Positions 9,145 to 18,306 of a stretch of DNA of 64,000 nucleotides are shown one piece after another (within the stretch, counting starts at the first letter, position 1; the number at the start of each line of letters is the position of its first letter). This DNA is from Leeuwenhoekiella sp. MAR_2009_132 (GTDB lineage Bacteria > Bacteroidota > Bacteroidia > Flavobacteriales > Flavobacteriaceae), in NCBI RefSeq assembly GCF_000687915.1, contig NZ_JHZY01000002.1:1116001-1180000 (forward strand). The letters are read 5' to 3'. The notes under the pieces are model-generated. The model did no database searches, was not told the origin of the DNA, and saw nothing but the letters and a program-made list of their open reading frames with translations. A program made the translations under genes and the position numbers.

Positions 9145-9969
9145 TTATTTTAGCCTCTCAAGCTTATCTATATACTCATCTATAGAAATATTTGGATTTT
9201 CTTTAAATAGGTTAATAGCCTCTTCGGTACCACCACTAAAAAAAACTTTCATTTGCACTTCAATCATTTCCTTAAAATCGGAAGTTTTTGATAGCTCCAT
9301 AAAGTCTTTAAAATTTGGCACATATTCATTTTTGGGAATTAAGGAAATAAATATTTCGTAATACTTTTTATCAATTTCTCTTAGAACCTCCGTAAAATCT
9401 TTCTGGAGGTAAACATCGATATAATTATTTATTTCTTTTGCCGTTTTTTTACTTATCTGTTTAGCAACAATTCTTAAATACTCTTCAATATCTTTTAAAA
9501 TCTCATCGATTAAAACTTCAGATCCTGTGTTTAAAACTTGATCTTCAAAATTAGGGGTTTTAAAAAAAGGAAGTAAAAATTGTTTTCTTAGAGAATCTAA
9601 TCTTTTTCCTACCCCTTCTAATTGATAGTAGGTAATTGGATCATATTTTTTGAGTTGATTATTTGCTTCATCTAAATCTTTAAAACAATCATCATTTATA
9701 AATTCAGTATTTAGTATTAAGCCAGGTAAATATTTTTTAGGGAGAATTGTTTCTATTTTATCATCAGAAAAAATCCTGCTTAGAGATTCAAGCTTTGTTA
9801 GATAATGCCATACATTTAAGAGGTTGGAAAGGATTGTATTCAATTCCTTTTCTTTCTCAATGTCAATATCCTTTCTCTTGCTTTTTATACCTAAAAAATA
9901 AGTCAAAAAAGCAGCTATAAAAGGGCCAATAAGTGCAACAATTTTAAATGTAGTTTCGATCGTTTTTAT
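9145..9969 (-). CDS. Membrane-anchored helical protein of unknown function
   Basis: The frame encodes 253 residues from a TTG at 9906, but that start cuts into a hydrophobic helix. The frame stays open upstream and reads KTIETTFKIVALIGPFIAAF before joining LTYFLGIKSKRKD, a complete one-pass membrane segment followed by positive charges. No ATG, GTG or TTG precedes it before the TGA; the codon where a methionine would fit is ATA at 9967-9969. Either a rare ATA start is used or the ATG has been lost. The cytoplasmic part is alpha-helical and acidic/basic with no recognisable motif. It lies between the broken HNH gene and the STAND nuclease, all on the minus strand. Confidence 0.6.
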   Translation of the reverse strand: MKTIETTFKIVALIGPFIAAFLTYFLGIKSKRKDIDIEKEKELNTILSNLLNVWHYLTKLESLSRIFSDDKIETILPKKYLPGLILNTEFINDDCFKDLDEANNQLKKYDPITYYQLEGVGKRLDSLRKQFLLPFFKTPNFEDQVLNTGSEVLIDEILKDIEEYLRIVAKQISKKTAKEINNYIDVYLQKDFTEVLREIDKKYYEIFISLIPKNEYVPNFKDFMELSKTSDFKEMIEVQMKVFFSGGTEEAINLFKENPNISIDEYIDKLERLK

Positions 9970-10098
9970 TTTTTTAAATATTAAGACTCGCTTTCTAAAT
10001 CAGAAATACTTTAAACCTATTATTCTTGAATTTTTTTAATTAAATGCCTAATAAACAGAATGGCTACAGGTTATTTGCTAAATTCCATTATCTAATAA

Positions 10099-13000
10099 CT
10101 ATTTTTCAACCTGATCAATCACTTTGTTTGCCGCACCTCTGAATTTTTGAGTTTTGAGCATTTTATCGAATAGAGCTATGGTTTTGTTTAGGTACTTTGG
10201 ATTCTTTACTTCTAAACTAGATAGTGAGTTGTAAATTCCGATCAGGACTTTAACAGGTTCGTCATCATAATAGCCTGCTTGAGAAATATCCGGTTTGTCG
10301 TAGGTGTTCACGTGTCCTAGAATTTCAAGACATTCAACTGGATGTTTTTTGGCACATTTAAGCAGATATTCGAAATAGTAGTGCGGCTCTTTTCTGGCGA
10401 CATTTGATCGGGCGTATTTTTTAAGCAATGGGTAAACCTCTAAGAACATTTCTGGCGTAAGGTCGAAAAATGTAGACGAATACTCTTGTATTACTCTTTG
10501 ATCGGTGGAGTGACGAAACCTCAGAAAGATTTGGCGGCATTTTGCCCGAACACTTTCTTTTTTATCTGCAAGATTTTTGACGGCCATATCGACCAGCTTT
10601 GCTTTTGCTTCATCACTGATTTTAAGCAGTGAGTTTAAAAGTTGATAGCTTCCTTTTTTTTCTTTCAACCATGCTCCGCCCAAAACAACGGCAATTGAAC
10701 CGTGTATGGACTCTATTTTTATTGCTCGTTGGAAGTAGTCGCTAAGCTTATCGAAATTGTTGTTGATTAAGTATTGAACCGACCAGATGGAATGCTTCAT
10801 GATTTCTGGCTCGTTGGTGTTTACCAGTTTTAGAAATATTTCTAGCGTTTTTTGCTCATTGAGGTGCATAAGCATCGCAAGACGTGGCATTATTGCAACG
10901 CGAACACTAAGATTTGGGTCCTCTGCTATTTGGTTAAGTGCTTCAAAAACAAGGTTTTCAAAAGTGGGGTTGAAATAGACCTCACTGATTCTCCCTGCGG
11001 CTGATCCGCGTACACTATTTGCGCCATCCATTAATACGTCATTGCGTATGGTGTTCCCTTCCGGGTCAGGGTGATTCTTGGCAATTTCGATCAAGTATTT
11101 CAGTACTTGCTGATCCAGAATTTTGGCTTCTATGAAGTATGAGGATACCCAAACGAAGTAAAGCGTGTATTCCCGATCAAATGGAATGGACATGGCTTTT
11201 TTGTAAATGCGCTGCACTTCGGTGGGGTTGTATTTCGAATCTTTTAAACCCGTAAGGCCTGCGATTATATATTGGTAGGGTACTTCGTTCTCGTCAATCA
11301 GTTCTTCGATGAAAGGAAAGAAATGTGACCCCTTATTTTGTACCTCTGCCTGAAATGCTCGGGAGTGCTCTGAAAGTGACCCTCTGGAAGATGCTAACTC
11401 GGCTTTATATTCTGCATTATATTTTTTAAATGTTTGCTCCCATTGATCGAATGTCATCTTATCATATGCCGAACTGTCCATTGGCGGACCAACGCCATAT
11501 GTTTTAATCTTATTTGGTTCTTCATCCATGACAGTCTTAAACTTTCTTTGAAGTTCTTGGAAGCTTTTTTTTAGTATTGGTTTTGCCATCACTTCGCTTA
11601 GTGGTAAGGAAGTTAAATAGAGGAATTGATGGTAACCGTACCACTTTAGCCTATGATGTTTTTTCCCGTTTTCATCCTGATAAATATCCAGTTCATATTT
11701 TGATTTAATAGAAAGCAGAATCCTGTCTATTTGATCTTTCTGAGAGTTATCAAAATGTGGATAAACTGTAGTTAATACCTGCCGGAACTGGAATTGAATC
11801 TTATCGTCACCATCCAGTCCATCTTTTTGATGAAATAGCTCCATTAGCTGAAATATATCGTTTACGTAATGGGCGGGGTTTGCCGATAACCCGTAGAACA
11901 ATAATCTTAATATGGTAATGGAATTACTGTTCAGATGATCAGCAAAAAACTGGTCGAACCACGGAGTAGTCTGTTGTGCTTGCTCTTGCACTTTATCTAC
12001 AAGCAGATGATATATAGCGTCGTATCCATGAGAACGGCCATTAAGCTCATAGTTGAACAACCAAAAGCTAAAGTCAATGTATAGTTTTGATTTATCTTCG
12101 CCACTTGTCTTTGCTATAATCTGATTGATAATGTCCAGAGTCAAGTCAAGCGTTTTATTAGTGTCAACCTCGAACATCCTTTTTAATAGTTTTTCGTCTT
12201 GATGTTCAAAATTGGGTTTGTCTTTTCGATCCTTGATTGCTTGAATTTTTTTAAGGCAAATATCCTTGTACTTCTGTTTGACCCAATCAAAATCAAATTT
12301 TAATGCATCCTTGAGTATATTATAGTAACCAAAACTATCAAAACCAGCTTTGACATCATTTTTTTCAAAGAGCTGGAAAGCCGCTGGAATATCCCACTCT
12401 TTAACGTGATAGAGCAAACGTGAAACGAATCTCGCTTTTCCTTTAAATTCAGGACAGTTCAATAGAAAGTCACAAACAGATTGTCTGCTTTTTGGTAATT
12501 GTTTAACTAAAATCTGCCACAACAGGTTTATCTGTGCATCCCATTTTTCAGAGGTATTTTTATAGTGTACAAGGGTTTTGATTTTGTCCACAACCTTATT
12601 CGCTTTTCCCCAATCGCGTTCAGCGAGTTTGTTGTGCCAGCCAATCTTTTGAGTAATCAGCTTATTCAGTTCTCCTTCTCTAATAAGGAATGAAAACCAA
12701 CTATTGCCTGCAACCGATTCTAAAAAAGGCAGTTTCAGCTCTTTGCTTGGTAGAATTCGCGATTTCACAAGCTGCTTTTCCTCTAACGTTGGGGCTTCTT
12801 CAAAACCAAGCAAGTTTAACAGCATTAGCTTAATATGGAAGCGATACTTTGAGGAAAATAGGATAGCATTAAGGGCTTTTATAAATTGAGCGTGATCCTC
12901 TTCGCGCAGAAAACCCAAGATCATTTTCAGGCTGGACCGAATGAAAAGACCTTGATGGTTTTCAAGTATATATCTTGTTACTGAATTTCCATTCTGAACG

Positions 13001-14733
13001 AACTGCTTCGCAAAGACAAAATCAAAAAATGTTTGATGGAAAAACTGGACTTCCTTATCCGTTTCGGTTATGATCCCATTGCTTCTTAAATAGTCGAACT
13101 CGTCTTTGAAAGACAAAGAAAATTGCTTTGCGGGGGTGCTAATTCTCTGCTCTTTGTGCATCTGATCCGCGATGGCAAAGACTAGGCTTGTGCACTTGTC
13201 AGAACAGGTTGGTGATGTAATTGTAACCGTAGTTATTTGTTGAACCCAAAGACTTTCGTACAGGTCATGCAGCGTGGTTATTGATTGAAGGTTCGTTTGG
13301 GAGTCGTACACCTTGCAAAACACATTTAGATGATGTGGCGTTTGCAGAAGGTTGAGCAATTGCCCGGGTAGTTCATTCTCTCTTATTCCGAGCTTTGCAA
13401 GCACTTGCTTAACATCACCCACATTTAATAAATCAACTTTAAAGCTTTTTTGATTTTTATAGAACTTTAGCTCGTTGTCATAATAGAGATCGTAAGCTCT
13501 AACGGAAATAACCACTCTTACTCGATCAATATCAATGAGCTTCCTTACAAGAAGATTGTAGGCATCGAGAAATTCCCTTTTAGCTGATAATGATTGCGAA
13601 AGCGCATCTATCTGGTCAATTAGCACAACTACCCGTTCGCTGGCTTCGCTTAGAGTTCGAACTACTTTTTCAAATGAGTCTCCGAGATCAATTTTATTTT
13701 GCAGTTCATTAATACTTTCAGCATAAAGCCTATCAGCTTTTAAGGCAATTGTAGGTATGCCGGTTTCCTTAAGTCTCAGAAACACATCCTTTATAATAAC
13801 CGTTTTTCCACTTCCAGCACTGCCAACCAGTAAAACTACAGCTTTCTCTTTTTCTCCCAATGGTGATTTAATCCAGTGAAGCAAATCATTCGTTTCTTTT
13901 CTTTTAATGTGCGAATTAGCTACCCCTTCAAAAGAGCTGTTGTAATCCGTTAGGTAGTGGGAGGCATGATCAAATTTTTGCAGAATAACCTGAACTGGAA
14001 TATTGGAAGTGTTTTGGTATTTGCTCTGCTTTTTTAGTTCTTCCATTAGCTTTTCTACTGGCTCCGACTCAACTACCATTTTAACCTCGAAAAAGGTTTT
14101 GATTATTGATTGGAAACCGTTAGAGTTTAGCAACGTGTCTAGGTCTTGTGGAATAACCTTCTTAATTGCTATTGACGCGAGTACTGTTTTTAATTCCTGT
14201 TCAATGTCGTTGTATTTGAGGTGTTTAAGTTCTTCATTGGCATTTATTACAGTTTCTGTCCAGTCTTTTAGTTCTGTCTGTTTTAGTATCTCTCTGTTGA
14301 AGTCATCCAGTAAATCTTTAGCCTTTTCATTGAAACCGTATGAGACGGCAAACCAGTATGTAAAATTCTTAGGGTTGTAAATCAACCGCTTGTCCAAAAG
14401 ATAATGCAGCACAAACTTGATGATCTCCCTTGCACATTCTGGCCTCGAAATTCTGTTGCCGCTATCAATACTATGCTTGCACTGAATCAGCCCAAGTGAG
14501 TTGCCATTCAAATGCAAACTACAATCTCGCCCTCGTTCTCGAACTCCTTGCAGAAGGTTGATTTCGTCATACTTATCTTTCCAGTCTTTTTCAAGTCGCA
14601 GTTTGCCAATTGAGTATAGCAGTTCTTCAAACCTTCGGTGGTCAAGGGCAGAATAAGGGTAGCCTTTATTGGAGGAAGTAGCAGGCCTATTTTTTGCTTC
14701 ACTTATTTCTGGTTGATTGTAAGATAAGGCCAT
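10099..14733 (-). CDS. Nuclease-STAND NTPase with helical-repeat sensor, Avs-like defence protein
   Basis: A 1544-residue protein in three parts. Residues about 30-130 look like a PD-(D/E)XK nuclease: FEELLYSI helix, then GRD (D70) and LIQCK (Q84, K86). Residues about 290-560 form a P-loop NTPase of the STAND/AAA type: Walker A GSAGSGKT (304-311), Walker B VLIDQIDAL (about 370-378), followed by the sensor-like RVVISVRAYDL. The remaining 950 residues are alpha-helical repeats with no enzyme motif, as expected for a target-recognition solenoid. Effector nuclease, STAND ATPase and repeat sensor in this order and of this size match the Avs (AVAST) anti-phage family, which binds phage proteins, oligomerises and cuts DNA. 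I cannot assign a subtype. It stands alone, and its sequence is GC-richer than its neighbours. Confidence 0.72.
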   Translation of the reverse strand: MALSYNQPEISEAKNRPATSSNKGYPYSALDHRRFEELLYSIGKLRLEKDWKDKYDEINLLQGVRERGRDCSLHLNGNSLGLIQCKHSIDSGNRISRPECAREIIKFVLHYLLDKRLIYNPKNFTYWFAVSYGFNEKAKDLLDDFNREILKQTELKDWTETVINANEELKHLKYNDIEQELKTVLASIAIKKVIPQDLDTLLNSNGFQSIIKTFFEVKMVVESEPVEKLMEELKKQSKYQNTSNIPVQVILQKFDHASHYLTDYNSSFEGVANSHIKRKETNDLLHWIKSPLGEKEKAVVLLVGSAGSGKTVIIKDVFLRLKETGIPTIALKADRLYAESINELQNKIDLGDSFEKVVRTLSEASERVVVLIDQIDALSQSLSAKREFLDAYNLLVRKLIDIDRVRVVISVRAYDLYYDNELKFYKNQKSFKVDLLNVGDVKQVLAKLGIRENELPGQLLNLLQTPHHLNVFCKVYDSQTNLQSITTLHDLYESLWVQQITTVTITSPTCSDKCTSLVFAIADQMHKEQRISTPAKQFSLSFKDEFDYLRSNGIITETDKEVQFFHQTFFDFVFAKQFVQNGNSVTRYILENHQGLFIRSSLKMILGFLREEDHAQFIKALNAILFSSKYRFHIKLMLLNLLGFEEAPTLEEKQLVKSRILPSKELKLPFLESVAGNSWFSFLIREGELNKLITQKIGWHNKLAERDWGKANKVVDKIKTLVHYKNTSEKWDAQINLLWQILVKQLPKSRQSVCDFLLNCPEFKGKARFVSRLLYHVKEWDIPAAFQLFEKNDVKAGFDSFGYYNILKDALKFDFDWVKQKYKDICLKKIQAIKDRKDKPNFEHQDEKLLKRMFEVDTNKTLDLTLDIINQIIAKTSGEDKSKLYIDFSFWLFNYELNGRSHGYDAIYHLLVDKVQEQAQQTTPWFDQFFADHLNSNSITILRLLFYGLSANPAHYVNDIFQLMELFHQKDGLDGDDKIQFQFRQVLTTVYPHFDNSQKDQIDRILLSIKSKYELDIYQDENGKKHHRLKWYGYHQFLYLTSLPLSEVMAKPILKKSFQELQRKFKTVMDEEPNKIKTYGVGPPMDSSAYDKMTFDQWEQTFKKYNAEYKAELASSRGSLSEHSRAFQAEVQNKGSHFFPFIEELIDENEVPYQYIIAGLTGLKDSKYNPTEVQRIYKKAMSIPFDREYTLYFVWVSSYFIEAKILDQQVLKYLIEIAKNHPDPEGNTIRNDVLMDGANSVRGSAAGRISEVYFNPTFENLVFEALNQIAEDPNLSVRVAIMPRLAMLMHLNEQKTLEIFLKLVNTNEPEIMKHSIWSVQYLINNNFDKLSDYFQRAIKIESIHGSIAVVLGGAWLKEKKGSYQLLNSLLKISDEAKAKLVDMAVKNLADKKESVRAKCRQIFLRFRHSTDQRVIQEYSSTFFDLTPEMFLEVYPLLKKYARSNVARKEPHYYFEYLLKCAKKHPVECLEILGHVNTYDKPDISQAGYYDDEPVKVLIGIYNSLSSLEVKNPKYLNKTIALFDKMLKTQKFRGAANKVIDQVEK

Positions 14734-14892
14734 AGAGAAAGCTACATGTTTTTTTTAGCTACTATCAGAAGGTTATTAAAATAATGACAATTGATTATTT
14801 CCCGATAATCTACCTAATTTTTCAGGTAATTCGGAACTTGTATTCCTATTTATTAATTGATAACACTAAAATACCACATCCCTACAAACCAT

Positions 14893-14930
14893 ATTAGGTT
14901 TACTTTAATAATTTATAAAGTAAGCCTAAT
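14893..14930. repeat. 15-bp inverted repeat between the STAND nuclease and the HEPN-like gene
   Basis: ATTAGGTTTACTTTA and TAAAGTAAGCCTAAT are complementary apart from one T/G pair and flank an 8-base AT-rich loop. It lies 3' of the HEPN-like gene and 5' of the STAND gene. It could terminate the upstream transcript, although no T-run follows, or mark an element end. The surrounding 281-base gap otherwise holds only the attC-like fragment at 14971-14997. Confidence 0.45.
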
Positions 14931-14970
14931 CTAACAGTCGATTAAGTTAACACGGCGTTCATGCTAGGTC

Positions 14971-14997
14971 GTACCGACCGCACGAACGCTAGTTATT
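14971..14997 (-). repeat. attC-like module, short copy (3' of HEPN-like gene)
   Basis: These 27 bases differ from 16587-16613 at a single position and include ACGAACGCTAGTTATT. They lie 17 bases past the stop of the minus-strand gene at 15015. The outer left half of the longer copies (16518-16617, 18307-18407) is not recognisable here, so this is a shortened or diverged copy. Confidence 0.6.
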
Positions 14998-15014
14998 GTG
15001 AGCAGTTTTTTTCG

Positions 15015-15722
15015 CTATGAATTGAAACCAATCGATACAAGTTTATGTTCAATACAATCACTTTCAGGTATTACATTATTCATTTTTAATATTAACTTGA
15101 AAATTTGCTCTTGTAATAAAATTGATTTTTCAAAATCCAATGAGTTGGCTGAATTCAAAGTTAAATCGATTATTACCTTATTCTTATTAATAACCGAACT
15201 TGCGTCGTTAATTATTAATTGTTGGTCAGGTTTTGATTGAAATCCCATATTGTGTATGGTATTTCTTAAGTAGCAATAAAAGTCAAAAAGTTCTTTGTCC
15301 TTAATATTCAAATTTGAGAAAAATAAGGTTTTATTTGAATTCATTAAATTTTTAAAAGTTGTTGATATTGAGTCAACTTTAATTTTGTTTGTTGAACTTT
15401 CGTAAAATTCAGCAATCTGTCGAATATGGTTTTCTGCCAATGCAAAAAGTTTAATAAAAAATGAATCTTTCAAAAATCCGTCGAACACATATTCGAGTAC
15501 AGGCAAATAAGAATCATCTATGGCAGGATTAATCTTTTCCTTGCAATATTGTAAATCGGAAAGATTTTCAGATAAAATCAGACCTATCATAAAGCTTTCA
15601 CTTATTTGGTAAAATGAATAAGCAGTTACACTTCTAATATCGTCTTGATTCTGATAATTATCATTCTCTTGAATAAAGGTTATCAGTTCTCTTACCAATT
15701 TAGTTTTTGATTCCAAATCCAT
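15015..15722 (-). CDS. HEPN-like alpha-helical protein, unknown function
   Basis: A 235-residue, very AT-rich gene. The protein is almost entirely helical and carries YLRNTIHN (R153 to H157) in its third quarter. This resembles the R-N-x-x-H type signature of HEPN-related proteins, though the spacing is not the canonical Rx4-6H of HEPN RNases, so activity is uncertain. HEPN proteins are frequent in toxin-antitoxin and abortive-infection systems. It is flanked 3' by an attC-like repeat and 5' by the TTTATAAAAATAG repeat, and so looks like a single-gene cassette. Confidence 0.55.
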   Translation of the reverse strand: MDLESKTKLVRELITFIQENDNYQNQDDIRSVTAYSFYQISESFMIGLILSENLSDLQYCKEKINPAIDDSYLPVLEYVFDGFLKDSFFIKLFALAENHIRQIAEFYESSTNKIKVDSISTTFKNLMNSNKTLFFSNLNIKDKELFDFYCYLRNTIHNMGFQSKPDQQLIINDASSVINKNKVIIDLTLNSANSLDFEKSILLQEQIFKLILKMNNVIPESDCIEHKLVSIGFNS

Positions 15723-15734
15723 TTTTTACTTGTT

Positions 15735-15880
15735 ACGGTTTTTGTTCAAAATTGTTCACAACTTGTAATATCAGGTATATCCCCACAAAATCCACAGGAT
15801 ATCAATCTTTTAGCGGTTTGTTTATAAAAATAGGCCATTGTCTTAAAACTATTTTACAGAATCCTGTATTCCCCTCATTC
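15735..15880. repeat. Gene-proximal repeat module, copy 1
   Basis: This is the first of three related segments (others at 18125-18255 and 19065-19190), each lying just 5' of a minus-strand gene. The shared core here is at about 15821-15875: TTTATAAAAATAG, a variable 15-20 bases, then TTTTACAGAATC. It is the most divergent of the three. The constant position upstream of start codons suggests it carries a promoter that travels with the gene, or one half of a recombination module. Confidence 0.55.
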
Positions 15881-16517
15881 AAACTAAAAAAAAGGGGATA
15901 AATCCCATAAAACACCTTTCGTTCAATACTACTTCCAGTTTCCTTCGGGTGTTGTTCGAGAAACACCCCCTTTTACCGAAGCCCTCTCGAAGGAGACCCG
16001 AACTAGACTCGAAGCAAACCCCTCTAAAAATCGAATTGCTATGCGGGAGGAGGCAGTAGTATGTAAAAGGATGCTCCAATATGCAAGACCGTGCAATTGC
16101 GTGCAAGAGCATGCATTTAAAATAGCTTATCGTATTGGGAATTTTAGAAATTGTATTTCTTAAAAAGGTAGCATTACATCCACAACTATTGGATGAGAAC
16201 CGCTACCCTGCCGTTCCCATAGCGTTAGGGTACCGTTACCCTGCCTTTGCTATGCTTTATCCTTGGGTGAAACACCGGTGAACCTCGGGTGAACTTCGGG
16301 TGAACGGAGTTCTGGGAATGTTTAAAATGGAATACTTACAGCACGGTGTGCTCTTGGCAGGTAATTGGGTAAGCTCGTCGTGAAGAACCAACTTTCCCCC
16401 TACCCTACTGCGTGCTGGTTAAGCGAAAGGCATCTTTATCTTACATTTGCTAATATAGCGTATTTATAAGGCCTTGTCAAGAGGTATAGCCCATAGGCTA
16501 AATATATTTTTTTAACT
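15881..16517. other. Long non-coding stretch with short repeats
   Basis: About 640 bases without a credible gene. The open frames seen here have no family-like composition. It contains repeated short words: TACCCTGCC appears twice and GCGTTAGGG once within 16203-16253, echoing the GCGTTAGGG of the attC-like module that follows. It also holds the tandem GGGTGAA run at 16261-16305. It probably represents eroded cassette or repeat material. Confidence 0.4.
16261..16305 (+). repeat. Short tandem repeat, about 11-bp unit (CYTCGGGTGAA)
   Basis: Four imperfect consecutive units, CTTGGGTGAA, CACCGGTGAA, CTCGGGTGAA and CTTCGGGTGAA, follow one another without interruption. It is non-coding and lies in the gap between the HEPN-like and AAA ATPase genes. 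The role is unknown. Confidence 0.55.
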
Positions 16518-16617
16518 AGCAGCGTTAACTCAAACGCTGCATATCTGCCGGAGCGTTAGGGTTCCCGTTATGCAACGGGACCGGCTGTACCGACCGTACG
16601 AACGCTAGTTATTAGGC
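16518..16617 (-). repeat. attC-like recombination-site module, best copy
   Basis: A 100-base module, aligned end to end with 18307-18407, that begins 10 bases after the stop of the minus-strand ATPase gene. Its outer ends are complementary: AACTAGC...GCGTT on the left pairs with AACGCTAGTT on the right, leaving a few unpaired bases in one arm. Inside are AGCGTT/AACGCT and the hairpin CCCGTT-ATGC-AACGGG. Imperfect terminal complementarity with extrahelical bases, AAC...GTT ends and a position at the 3' end of a single gene are the hallmarks of integron attC sites. The strict seven-base core consensus is not met, so it is called attC-like. Confidence 0.6.
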
Positions 16618-16626
16618 AATCGGTTT

Positions 16627-18105
16627 TTATATTTTTTGAATTAGATTTAATGTCATATTTACATATATCTTTAATTCTTCGTCATTGATTAAATCTCCCC
16701 ACGGATTAGTTGGGTCACTATGATGAAAGGACTTAGAATAATCGTTAATATCAATTAATTCATCTAAAACTGGCCTTAGTCTATACATTGCATCTGTCTC
16801 TGAAGATTCTCTAATTTTCTTGATAGCATCTCCTAGCCATTCATTATGTTTTATATGCGTGAAAAACTTAATTCTAATTATTCCTTCAATTATTGGACGA
16901 ATACACCTAATAACATCTCTTTTTTGAATATTTGAATCAACTCCATTTTCGATATAGTTTTTTAAGATACTAATATCTTTAAATATACCAGAAAGGGTTT
17001 CTTCTTCTATGTCTTGTTTTGTGATGACACTTGAATCTTTTGATTTAACTATTTTTAGATTCAGTACATTCTTGCTTCCAAACCTACTGGATAAAGTTTT
17101 TGCGAAATTAATATCGTGTGTTAATACAATAATTTGATTACACTTTTCTCCAAGTCTTTTTAGATGATTTATTGTTGCATTTCTTCTTGAGTAGTCAAAA
17201 CTTGATATTGGATCATCAAAAATGATAATTTTTTTCTCAAGGTTACCAGAGATATTTAATTTAGCTAAGAAAAACGAAAATGCCAAGGCACTTTTATCTC
17301 CTTCGCTTAATGTATATTTTACTGAAGAATAGGTTTTTTTGTCCTTTTCAAAGCCAACGCTGAAACCACTAACATTAAGATAATAAGAGAGAAGTTGTTT
17401 CCCGTGTCTATTGTTACCTGTGAACTTTTTTATTTGTAGATACGGTGTAAAAAAAAGTAATTGCTTATTGATTTCTTCAATATGATTACTGAATATATCT
17501 TTTGTGGATTCTCCAATTTTCTTATTTAGGTCTCTTATTTTCAGACCTCTTTTTTTTACTTCCTCTTTGATAAAGTTTAATTGAATTTTTATTTCAGAAA
17601 TGTCATCACCTGTAAGTTCCTGCTTTTTAAATTTCAATTTATTATTTAATGATTTTCTCTTTTTTTGAAATGTTTTTTGTTCTTGAATTAAGCTAAGAGC
17701 TTCTTTCTTCAATTTAATACCTTCTTCTCCAACAACTATTTCAAATAAATTTGACCTGCTTGAATCTGGTAAAAGAGAACCCGTGATTAAGTTATCCTCA
17801 ACGTAGTGAATATCGAAAACCTCAATATTTTTGTTGGATTTATTCCATTTTCCATCTTTAAATTGAATAATTCCCTCGTCGCTTAATATTTTAATTTTTT
17901 GTTCTTCTTCTGTTCCAAATGTTTGTTTCTTTTTAATAAGTTCATTATTACCTCGTAAAGATTTTAGAATTAAAGATAGAGTAGTCTTTCCATTTCCGTT
18001 ATTTCCGTAAATAACAGTATTGTTGGATAATTCACTAAATGTATTATCAGCATTATAATTTTTATATCTACCAACATTTTTAATTTGAATTATCTTTTTT
18101 ATCAT
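16627..18105 (-). CDS. AAA_13-type ATPase (RloC/PrrC-related ABC-like NTPase)
   Basis: A 492-residue SMC/ABC-like ATPase: Walker A GNNGNGKTT (34-42), a central coiled-coil-prone stretch (about 135-215), the signature LSEGDKSALAF (about 270), Walker B IIIFDDPISSFD (about 295-305) and a histidine switch in VLTHDINF. The C-terminal part has SKSFHHSD, seen at the equivalent place in AAA_13 proteins. Such ATPases partner with or include nucleases in anti-phage systems (RloC anticodon nuclease, Old/PARIS-like ATPases). No separate nuclease domain is visible here, so it may act alone or with a neighbour. It is bracketed by the attC-like module (3') and the gene-proximal repeat (5'), with very AT-rich codon use. 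Confidence 0.75.
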   Translation of the reverse strand: MIKKIIQIKNVGRYKNYNADNTFSELSNNTVIYGNNGNGKTTLSLILKSLRGNNELIKKKQTFGTEEEQKIKILSDEGIIQFKDGKWNKSNKNIEVFDIHYVEDNLITGSLLPDSSRSNLFEIVVGEEGIKLKKEALSLIQEQKTFQKKRKSLNNKLKFKKQELTGDDISEIKIQLNFIKEEVKKRGLKIRDLNKKIGESTKDIFSNHIEEINKQLLFFTPYLQIKKFTGNNRHGKQLLSYYLNVSGFSVGFEKDKKTYSSVKYTLSEGDKSALAFSFFLAKLNISGNLEKKIIIFDDPISSFDYSRRNATINHLKRLGEKCNQIIVLTHDINFAKTLSSRFGSKNVLNLKIVKSKDSSVITKQDIEEETLSGIFKDISILKNYIENGVDSNIQKRDVIRCIRPIIEGIIRIKFFTHIKHNEWLGDAIKKIRESSETDAMYRLRPVLDELIDINDYSKSFHHSDPTNPWGDLINDEELKIYVNMTLNLIQKI

Positions 18106-18124
18106 TTTTGTTATTCTTTGCTAG

Positions 18125-18255
18125 CTTTTTATATCAACACAAAATATATACTTACCCCTTCAAAATTTACAGAATATCAATACTTTAGAGCTGTATTTAT
18201 AAAAATAGACATCTAGATTAAAAGAAGTCTACAGAATCCCGTAAACCCACCCGTT
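18125..18255. repeat. Gene-proximal repeat module, copy 2
   Basis: The segment directly 5' of the AAA ATPase gene. The core at about 18196-18250 reads TTTATAAAAATAGAC, a short variable part, then CTACAGAATCCCGTAAACC. It closely matches the copy at 19065-19190 and more loosely the one at 15735-15880. Together with the attC-like module that begins 50 bases further on, it forms a composite spacer of about 280 bases between cassettes. Confidence 0.6.
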
Positions 18256-18306
18256 CTTATAAATAATCATACAATCTAAAATTTAAGGCTAAATTCATCT
18301 TTTCTC

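Noticed and set aside
14003..14380. Plus-strand frame of 125 residues (Ser/Phe-rich) inside the STAND nuclease gene
   Set aside because: It is a mirror of the AT-rich helical coding sequence on the minus strand; low-complexity Ser/Phe/Leu is typical of such shadows.
15879..16112. 77-residue frame on the minus strand in the cassette gap
   Set aside because: Cys/Phe-rich mixture without a family pattern, in a repeat-bearing non-coding island; no support for translation.
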